64,000 nt of DNA from Parapristionchus giblindavisi (Eukaryota > Nematoda > Chromadorea > Rhabditida > Diplogasteridae): contig CALSFV010000222.1 of assembly GCA_943737045.1 (NCBI GenBank), positions 434,001 through 498,000 on the forward strand, given 5' to 3'. Shown in pieces: positions 56,501-64,000 of this stretch (position 1 is its first letter; each line of letters starts with the position of its first letter). The notes beneath the pieces were generated by a model that was not told the DNA's origin, did not search any database, and saw nothing but the letters and a program-made list of their open reading frames with translations. The translations under genes were made by a program, and so were the position numbers.

Positions 56501-58920
56501 CGTCTGTGCAAGCCAAGCGACACTGCGTTCGTTCAATCGATAAGCAAGGGTTACAGTAAGCCATGTATTATTACACCTAATTACGAAACGGGAAAGCATT
56601 AATATATCAATATATAATACGAAGCAACAAGATAAGACATAATAGAGACGCAATAAACCCCCCGAAAAGCTGTGGTGCGGTGTGGCATGTGGTGCGCGGG
56701 GTGCGGAATGAGCGTCGACGTTTCCGAAAAGCGCACCACACACACGCACATTCACGGTACCGTGAACTCACTCGTGCGTATTGCGAGGACCACGGCTCGT
56801 CGAACAGCGACCACACTCGCGGTTTCAGCTGCTGCCATCGCGTCAGCGTCCCCGAGTAGTAATCGTCCTCCCAACCAAACTGAAAAATTCAAATTTTAAA
56901 TTTCCCGCCAAGGCGCCAAATTCAAAATCTAGGGTACTTTTTTCGCGATTTCCTCTTGTGTCGGAGGATCGCCATCCAGATCGAGTGATTCGATGACCGC
57001 TAACGTGTCTTGGGTGTCCCTTTAAGGATTAATTTATCTTTTTGATCTTTGATCTTTGATCTTTGATCGTACCTATGCTGGGTGTAGGTCATCCAACAGC
57101 ACGGTTCGACCTGATTCGAGTCTAATCCCCAGAATTCGAGTTCATCCTCGAACAACGGACCACAGACGTTCGTCGGGTAGTGCAGCTTTCCTGGAATGTA
57201 GAACTTTGATCTTTGAACTTTGACTTTTGCTCTTTTATGTATCGAGAACTTGATCTATATGAATATACTGACTTGTGAGACCAATTGGACACCCCCCCCT
57301 ACACGTTGACATGATGATCCAAGGAAAAATCGGAGGAGAATGGTTGAATATGTCAAATAACAAAACATTTCGAATAATGATTAGTCAAATAATCATTTCG
57401 CAGCACACCAATGTTTGAACCTGATATTTAAAGACTGAGTGATTTCGATAACTGCCTTTTGTCTAAGGTACTTATATGCAATCGTCTAGATACGGGTCAT
57501 CAACTCTGCCTCGGTCCATGTTGCAATGTTGCAGTTTCTCTTCCCATAAACTATAAGTGGTTTCTTTGAAATGTTAAAATATAAGGAACAAAGACGAAAA
57601 AGGAAACGACTATAAAGTATAAAGCTGCTTAGCTCATAGTCTCAAATTTTTATTTGCTATTGAGCTAAAGAATATCTTGTATCGTTTAGTGGCGGATCTT
57701 TCAATGGGCGCACTCTCGAATTTTTAAAGGCACACACCGAGCTAATTTGAAACCCTCCACTCTAGCAATGTTCCCTCGCTTTCTTTGTGTACTAGAGAGC
57801 GCTATCAAGAGGAGAGTTTCAAATAAGCTCGGGGCGAGCCTTTAAAAGCTACTTGAGCATAGAATTTTCGGGTTAGTCACGTAATCAACATTCTGGAATC
57901 GTAAAATAATATCACAACTTCATTGAAAATTCTGCGTCGGCACCTTCATTGCATTGTTTCTTCACAAAAAAACGGAGCGTAAGAATTTGGGTCATTTCAA
58001 AATATAAAAAAAACTCAAATATTGGCAAATACCTGTCCTATAATAATTGAGAATCATCGCGAATACGCCAGGATGTCGATCGAAGAAGTACTCATTCAGA
58101 ACGGGATCGTAATTGGCCAGATTTGGTGTTAATCTATAATTTCAAAAAAAAATTTTTTAATATTTATGTACTTTTCACATTAAAGCGGTAAATATTTATT
58201 ATTGTAATGAGTATGTTTCCTGGTTAAAAATGCGCGATAGAATGCCGTTAACTTGGAGTCCCCGCTTTCGTCGCACTCTCTCGCTGTATTATCAAATTCA
58301 AATGGACAGTTTCAAATCGGCTTAACGTGTCCTTTAAAGGATCATGTGCCCAACACACAACAGGATGCCCTCGCGGAAGTGTTTTCTTCGTTAGAATAGT
58401 TGAATTGTTCAAAACAAATACCACAAAACACGATAGTTCCTTATTATTCTTTTCTCTGATTTCTGACAGAAAAGGTAATCACGATAATTTTGTTTCTTCT
58501 CACTCCACCACATAGACAGAAAAAAAGCTGTAAATTGTAAATACAACGCAAATAGCGTCAAATATTTGTATTGTGCAGTGAGTCTGGGGTGATGGTATTT
58601 TAACACCGTATTTCCCTTTTTTGAGTTTTAGTGACGAGCTCTCATAATCGCAGCACAAACAATGCTTCAGAATAGAGTACCAGCCCAAAATAATAGTAAA
58701 ATTGTCTAATAGAAACGCCCTTTCCTGTGTTTATTTCATTTTTCATATCTTTTTGGACTTGCCCGGTGGTCTGGTACACTATTCTGAAGTAGTGTCCAAA
58801 CAATTAGGATGGTACAGCCTACCTCGATAACCGTGTGGCCGGGATCTTCTTGAGCACATGGGTATAGGTCTCGTGTCTGATGCCGCCGACGTTCAGAATG
58901 ACCCGATGCTCCGTGTCCAT
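53571..58920 (-). CDS. Shaw/Kv3-type voltage-gated K+ channel, complete unit
   Basis: Fifteen in-phase exons: 58823-58920, 58033-58133, 57073-57190, 56938-57019, 56772-56879, 56168-56261, 55567-55649, 55366-55492, 55161-55264, 54999-55091, 54862-54948, 54723-54803, 54568-54651, 53900-54006 and 53571-53658, giving 484 residues. The T1 domain (about 1-106) has [34 protein letters not shown] and the zinc-site-like [12 protein letters not shown]. The pre-S1 linker has [11 protein letters not shown]1 is about 170-190, S2 about 212-228, S3 about 246-265, S4 about 280-300 ([19 protein letters not shown]), S5 about 310-330, the pore [10 protein letters not shown] ends at 365, and S6 carries ALPVP. 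The tail is histidine/lysine-rich ([13 protein letters not shown]). The S1-S2 linker is unusually short. S4 has fewer arginines than Shaw channels normally show. The acceptor CTCTTGCAG six bases before the ATG suggests trans-splicing. TTAA-A MITEs sit in four introns. Confidence 0.92.
53752..53873. repeat. TTAA-A MITE in the last channel intron
   Basis: TTTAAAGGCCCAGG to GGGTGTGCCTTTAG with arms TCAATTTTACTCCCCACTCT and AGAGTAAAATAAGCTC. Confidence 0.75.
54437..54545. repeat. TTAA-A MITE in a channel intron
   Basis: CCGAGCTAATTTGAAACTCT to GTAAAATTAGCTCGTGGC, core TTTTCTTTGTGTACGAGAGA. Confidence 0.75.
57724..57848. repeat. TTAA-A MITE in channel intron 2
   Basis: TTAAAGGCACACACCGAGCT to AGCTCGGGGCGAGCCTTTAA with both TTAA ends intact. 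Confidence 0.85.
58236..58340. repeat. TTAA-A MITE in channel intron 1, shortened
   Basis: AACTTGGAGTCCCCGCTTTC to CAGTTTCAAATCGGCTTAAC-GTGTCCTTTAA. Confidence 0.6.
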
Positions 58921-58946
58921 CCACGACTGCAAGAGATTTAAGTTAA

Positions 58947-59017
58947 TCGACTCGTGGTGTAGTGGCTAGCGCAGTAGACTAGACACCCGAAGGTACCGGG
59001 TTCGGTGCCTGGTCGGG
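58947..59017 (+). other. tRNA-like sequence upstream of the channel gene
   Basis: GGTGTAGTGGCTAGCG resembles a D-arm and CCGGG-TTCGGTG-CCTGG forms a T-arm with five pairs. TCGACTC can pair imperfectly with TGGTCGG as an acceptor stem. The anticodon stem does not form, so a decayed tRNA or SINE head is likeliest. Confidence 0.45.
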
Positions 59018-59022
59018 GGAAT

Positions 59023-59502
59023 TTTAATGGAGAATGAGGAAAACACAATTGGCGCGAGTACGCTAGACGTCTAATTTCATGGAATTAGTAGAGTAGAAAC
59101 GAGGAAGTGTTGACAACATTCGAAGCGTTTTAAATTGTAATTAGGTAGTCCCTTTTATAAGATTTATGACAACATTTCTATCCCTAATGGTGCTTGATAA
59201 GGGTAATTAAGAAAGATTTTTTCGAAATTCCTAGATAAAAGCTGTTCCGCCGGTATTCGAGCCAATCTGGTAACCCTCCGTGTTACCTTTCCACTCCCCT
59301 CACGACCCTCTCGCCGCTTGCATGGGTTCATCCGCACTACGTTCAGTAGCTTTTTGCGTATTTTAAATATGGAAGGTGGTGAAGAGTGCTCCATTACTGG
59401 GTAGTGTGGAAGATGACACTAGATGGGATAGGATGGACTAGCCTCCGAAAAAAGACACTGACGCTTTGCTCATCATTTCTCAGTCATTTGTATCCTTCTT
59501 TC
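59023..59502. other. Intergenic DNA, no gene seen
   Basis: A 76-codon minus frame (59164-59394) has no motif or splice context. Confidence 0.4.
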
Positions 59503-59610
59503 GCTCCCTCTTCCTCTCCCTCTCCCTCTCCCTCTCCCTCTCCCTCTCCCTCTCCCTCTCCCTCTCCCTCTCTTTCACCCCCCCCCTTTCCCTCTCCCTC
59601 TCTCTCTCGA
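59503..59610. repeat. CCCTCT microsatellite
   Basis: About ten CCCTCT units followed by a C-rich run and TCTCTC. GAGAGA repeats follow at about 59680-59705 on the same strand. Confidence 0.9.
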
Positions 59611-59699
59611 CGTATTTTGGCTCGAAACTGCACTAGAACTCTCATTGTTAGCCTTCCATTGATACATTTTGAGTCAAGAGAGAGAGAGAGAGAGAGAGA

Positions 59700-61713
59700 A
59701 AGAGAAGAAGAGAATAAAGAAAAGGAAGAAAACGAACAAACAATATTAGGGTGGAATGACATTAAAGAGATTTGGGGATGTAACTAGTAGTGATACCCTC
59801 CCCCTGTTATGACCCCTATATGATATACTGACAGGATAAAGTATAATTAGCATTATTATAGTGGTGAATTTGGGGACTGGAAAGCCATGCCCATCTCTAG
59901 AATAAATGTGTTTAAATTTAACAAAACTGAACTGAATTTGGCGATGTAACTAATAGCGAAGTACGCAGCGGTGGGACACTTGGAATCGCGTCCCCCGTAA
60001 TTTAATGAAATTATAACCGACAAACCAGCCACGATTATTACATTATCCCACACGAAAGCTGCTTAATATGTATTCCACCGGAAAGTCAATTATTTTTTTC
60101 TGATTTGACAGCATGAGAAGCTTTCCGAAAGTGCACACTCATTATTGTTAGAAATTCAGGATCGGAATATATCAACGTTAATGTTTCCATTTTATTGTAT
60201 GCCAAAACTAAAAGTTCATGTCGTGGGAAATCTTATCATAAAAACGTCACAGCTTTATTAGATTTTATACGAAATAATAGTTGATAAGAACAGCTATAAC
60301 GAATTTGCTATGATCGCTCTATGTTGTCATAACAAATAATTCACGGTAGTTCTCTGGCAACACGTAGCATTCAAACTCCGTGAATCTAGAACAAATTGAA
60401 AGTGGGAAATGCTGGATGCCGAATTACTACACCATGAAGCCCGTATCGTCGCCTAGTGTGATTTGTTTTTTTTTTATTTGTGTAAAATGACGATGCAGAC
60501 CGAATGAGACTGATTGGCTGTGGCACAATTCATAGCCAAATCAAAAATATACGACGCTACGAGAATGAAGAAGATGCATGACCGGACGGTCTAAGAGGGC
60601 CTAGGAAAAACAGGGAGAAAACAAAAAATACAAGGAATCCCAGCCATGGAAGGGGAACGATTGTAGGTATCCACCCCGTATCGCCATTGTGTATTCTGTG
60701 CATCGAGAGATTTAGGTATGGTATGCGATAAATACATACAGGAATGTAAGAGGAGGAAGAGGAATGGTAGGAATAAGAGAAGTGCGCGAGAGCCACTAAA
60801 ACGAGCACCCAGAAACTGTAAGGATAAAATCAAATTAGGAATAGTGATGATTATGATTATAACTGAAATGTCTGAAAAAATTTCAAAAGTCGCAAGAAAA
60901 AACCAAGTAAAAAATGGATTCCCATGCTCTCTGAATCTAGGTTAAGCAAAAGATGGAACGTTCTCTACATATATGAGCAAAGAATGCGAATCAGAGGTAT
61001 GGGAGCGGAATAAACGGGGATAAGATGAGGATGGAAGGGAAGGAAAAGGTGAGAGCATGAAGGATAAGAATAAGAATGAGAGAAGGAATGTGTAGTCCCG
61101 GGGATTCGATGAATCGAAAGAGAAGAACAACATGGAATCATAAAGCAAAAGGGTAAATCCCGTTATCCAAGGAACACGAAGTCGTGCGGGAGATCATTTT
61201 GATGTCGAGAAAAGTGTTTAGCACTCCATAATACTGACAAGTTTGGTCTTGCAGATCACCAAAACAGCTCCAGTATCAATTGTTTTCCAGCTAAATCTAA
61301 TTTACTGCGAACAACGGCTAATCGCTTATGTTAAATAGGCAACAACAACAAGTCGGAAAGACCCAAACATCAAATGAAATCCGCCAGGCATACCAGCAGC
61401 TAGCACACCACAATGCATACCAGCAGGCAGCATACCAGTGAGAAAGACTAGAGTAGAGGCAAAGGATAGGTGCTCGAAAAGTGCATTGGAGAGTGAAAAA
61501 GCGTAGAAGAAAGTAAAGTAAGAATTCCAGCATATCGAACAAGTCTAAAGGTTACGACGTCTCCAATCTATGCATATATGCTCAATTTAATTTGGCGTGA
61601 ATGTATTTGAAATCTGACGTTTTCAAAGAACAATATTGGAGCCTCGTTTCGGAAGATTTATACAGCGCTTATGAATGAAAGGAAATATATAATGAAGAGT
61701 AGTCTGGTTAATA
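59700..61713. other. Purine-rich intergenic DNA, no supported gene
   Basis: Long A/G-rich stretches from 60.9 to 61.1 kb. CCCGTTATCCAAGGAACACG near 61153 belongs to the dispersed repeat also seen at 19.3 and 38.7 kb. CATACCAGCAG is repeated near 61.40 kb. No exon recognised. Confidence 0.5.
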
Positions 61714-61834
61714 TTAAAGGGAGAGTGACCTCTCTCAATGGTCTCTTCATTGCACGCACTATTTCTCTGCTCTCTAACAACGAGAGAGCGTAGAGCTTTG
61801 AAGAGACCGTTGACAAAGGTGTCAGTCCCTTTAA
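61714..61834. mobile_element. TTAA-B family MITE
   Basis: TTAA-AGGGAGAGTGACCTCTCT to GTGTCAGTCCCT-TTAA with the CTAACAACGAGAGAGCGTAG core. Confidence 0.8.
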
Positions 61835-61998
61835 TGTCCCCCAAAAGTGTGTTAGAAACATAACCGAGTTACGATTTGAAATAGTGCAGTAAACGAATAC
61901 CGTAAGATAATTACTTGGCCAACGCTGTAGTGCAACCAAAGCAGATCAAGAATGTGCGAGCTAGTGCAAAATTACCTCGGTGTGCTCTTTCAAATGCT

Positions 61999-62118
61999 TT
62001 AAGTCGACACCCCAAGCTAATTTGAAACTCTCCGCTCTGGCCACACTCTCTCGTTTTCTTTGTCTACGAGAGAGTATTGCCAATGCGGAGAGTAAAATTA
62101 GCTTGGGGTGTGTCTTTA
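61999..62118. repeat. TTAA-A family MITE
   Basis: TTAAGTCGACACCCCAAGCT to AGCTTGGGGTGTGTCTTTA. Nearly identical to the copy at 45261, implying recent spread. Confidence 0.8.
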
Positions 62119-62279
62119 TCGAGACGCGATCACAATAGGGCAGGACTAGGAAGTAGGAAGAAGAAAAATGATTTATGGAGGACAAGGTATTCAAGGAATG
62201 AATACAACATAACAACACACGTTCCCTACATCATTTTTCTCTCCTTTCTTTCTGCCAACCTCAGACCCTATTGAGGGGA

Positions 62280-62340
62280 AGTTGTTTGAGAGAGAGGGAG
62301 AGGGAGGGAGCGAGAGAAAGAGGGAGAGGGAGGGAAAGTT
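62280..62340. repeat. GAGAGG-rich simple repeat
   Basis: Imperfect GAGAGGGAGAGGGAGGGAGC units. Confidence 0.8.
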
Positions 62341-62473
62341 GAGGTATAGTTATCGGAGCATTATTGCATAGTCTTGTTGGCCAGATCGGGCCTAGAATAC
62401 CCTTTAGTTTAGAACAATTATTGGTATGTTAGTGAGAATGTTATGATAGCAAATGACACAGCGTTCTCATGAC

Positions 62474-62990
62474 TTTCAAAGCAAGAACGACCGCTCAACA
62501 TACAAACTCTCTCGAATACAATGGTCTCTCCTTTGTCTTGCTTTGGAAGAAAAATGGCTTGGACCAGAATACTGTGATGAACGATACTTGAAAAATTTAA
62601 TGAACCCTTCATGAAACATACAAAAACAGTGAAATTTCCCCACATGCCTTCTTCTAATCCTACAATAATGATGAAAAAGTGGGAAAATTGGTGATTTTGA
62701 AAAGGCCCTAGGCACTGCTTCAGAAAACCAAACCAGTCCAAAAGTATAATGTAAAAGTCCAGTGTAAAATGCCCTTTCCTTCGTGTTCATTTCATTTTTT
62801 GGTGTTCTTTTGGACTAGCACGGTGTTCTGGTCCCGTGTTCTCAAGCAGTGGAGGACCTACAAAAATGTTTCTCGTTGCCTACGTCCCACAGTATTCTGG
62901 TTCAAGCCATTTTGTTTCCATAGCGAGACAAACGAAAGACGATTGCATTTGAGAGAGTTTCTATGTTGAGCGGTCGTTTTGGCTTTCACA
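62474..62990. repeat. Inverted repeat with GAACGACCGCTCAACATA ends
   Basis: The left arm (AACGACCGCTCAACATACAA to GACCAGAATACTGTG) is mirrored by CACAGTATTCTGGTTCAAGC to TATGTTGAGCGGTCGTTTTG. The interior (GCCCTTTCCTTCGTGTTCAT) resembles sequence at 58.71 kb, and one arm recurs at 40.47 kb. Confidence 0.7.
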
Positions 62991-63169
62991 GTCTATAGAA
63001 CACTGTGGTCCCTTACAAAGGCCACTTCTATCCCCTCAATCATTTCTAATAGGAGCGAACGCAGGTTTAATGTGTTTTTTTCTTATAAGGAACATTAGAA
63101 GAACAAAGTCCAATGAGGGATAAAGGCGGGATCAAAGATCGAAGAGAAGAATCAATCGTACTACAAGAC

Positions 63170-63270
63170 AAGTTGAGCACTCCCCATGCTGGTAATGCTC
63201 TCCCGCTCTCTTTGTCTGCGAGAGCGTTTCCAAAGCGGTGGCTCAGATTAGTTTGGGGTGTGACTTTAAG
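63170..63270. repeat. TTAA-A family MITE
   Basis: AGCACTCCCCATGCTGG, core CTCTTTGTCTGCGAGAGCGT, right end TTTGGGGTGTGACTTTAA. Confidence 0.7.
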
Positions 63271-63630
63271 AAAATAGGCGGCATAATGAGTGAAATAGGA
63301 GTTTTCTCTCACAGTATTTCGTATATTTTCAAGGTTTTTTAACGTTGTAGGATGAAAGGAACGCCTGGCACTTTGAGGTTTCGTGGCTATATTAATTCGT
63401 AATCGATTGAGGTGACGATAGTGTTATCGAGCGGAGCATCCATTATGGATTAACAACAAGTGATCGCGGGAAGGTGACAATGCTCAAAGTTACCGTAATC
63501 AATAAAAAAATCAATATTGTCGGCTTAGATCAAAGCAAATTAGTATCTGTTGACATAGATCGTCTTTGAATTACATGATCAAAGAGGAGAAAGGTGATAT
63601 GCAGCGCTGGAGGATGGGTAAGCAGAGATG
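63271..63630. other. Intergenic DNA, no gene seen
   Basis: No coding or repeat signal recognised. Confidence 0.5.
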
Positions 63631-63955
63631 ATCTACCTCTTACTCTGTCTCTCTCCCTCTGCCTCTCTTTCTCTCCCTCCCTCCATCGTTCTCTTCCATT
63701 CTCCCTCTCCTTCTCTCATCTCCCTCTCTCACCCTACCTCTCTCTTTCTCTATCTCTACTGAGGCCCTCCTCATTTCCTACGAGGTATTTCTCAAATTTC
63801 GGCGACCGATGAAAGAGAGGGAGGGGGAGGGAGAGAGGAAAAGAGGGGGAGAAGGAGACGGAGGAAGGGAAAGAGGGAGAGAGAGAGAGAGGGAAAGAGA
63901 TGGAGAAGGAGAGGGAGAGGGAGGAAAGGAGAGGGAGAGACAAAAGATGAAAGAG
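63631..63955. repeat. Polypyrimidine block followed by polypurine block
   Basis: CTCTCC-type units to about 63765, a 40-base mixed spacer, then GAGAGGGAGGGGG-type units to about 63945. The two halves can pair as a large imperfect hairpin. Confidence 0.85.
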
Positions 63956-64000
63956 CTCTGAAGTTGATATAAAGTCTCTAAGAATATGAGAAATGAAAAA

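Noticed and set aside
59386..59787. 133-codon frame with serine-proline repeats followed by arginine-glutamate repeats
   Set aside because: Produced by translating the CCCTCT and GAGAGA microsatellites.
1..64000. CRISPR array or prokaryotic operon
   Set aside because: Repeats are inverted and dispersed, not regularly spaced direct repeats. Introns and the gene families present are eukaryotic.

Overview
The window looks like nematode nuclear DNA, most likely a rhabditid or diplogastrid-type worm. It has cuticle collagens with the N-terminal homology-block layout, many small introns with TTTTCAG-like acceptors, acceptor-like sites a few bases before several start codons (as expected for spliced-leader trans-splicing), low GC, and very many short palindromic transposons. 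There is no bacterial or organellar signal. I built the gene models by hand from splice signals and reading-frame continuity; no cDNA or database was consulted.

Layout. 1-4.3 kb: a small minus-strand gene for a stand-alone MIF4G (eIF4G middle) domain, whose first intron holds a nest of inverted-repeat transposons. 5-8.8 kb: the last exons of one unidentified minus-strand gene and a small 68-residue gene. 10.3-12.4 kb: a plus-strand gene for a probable secreted helical protein, invaded at both ends by the same repeat family (called R2 here). 13.7-15.9 kb and 25.8-27.5 kb: two nearly identical cuticle collagen genes in inverted orientation, about 10 kb apart. Between them lie a 1-kb palindrome, a decayed coding stretch, a hAT-like element, and an acidic 141-residue gene whose upstream region is repeated as an orphan copy at 22.7 kb. 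28-34 kb: a second hAT-like copy, then long gene-poor DNA.

34.6-37.2 kb and 41.9-44.6 kb: two tandem 11-exon TGF-beta ligand genes (prodomain, RNRR cleavage site, nine-cysteine mature domain). 49-58.9 kb: two tandem Shaw/Kv3-type voltage-gated potassium channel units on the minus strand. The upstream unit (53.6-58.9 kb) is complete with a T1 domain. The downstream unit (49-52.9 kb) has S1-S6 and a C-terminus but no recognisable T1 exons. Both have a GFGD pore. 59-64 kb: no gene recognised; simple repeats and MITEs.

Repeats dominate the rest. Two palindromic families with TTAA at their ends (called TTAA-A and TTAA-B) have about 25 copies. Two kinds of hAT-like element show 8-bp target duplications, one PIF/Harbinger-like element has a TTA duplication with its empty site preserved in the duplicate gene, and R2 has 2-3 bp duplications.

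The genes do not form an operon or a single pathway. The best leads are the one-T1/two-core channel locus with its unusual pore and charge-poor S4, the duplicated TGF-beta ligands lacking the family's usual tryptophans, and the transposon insertions that can be dated against gene duplications.
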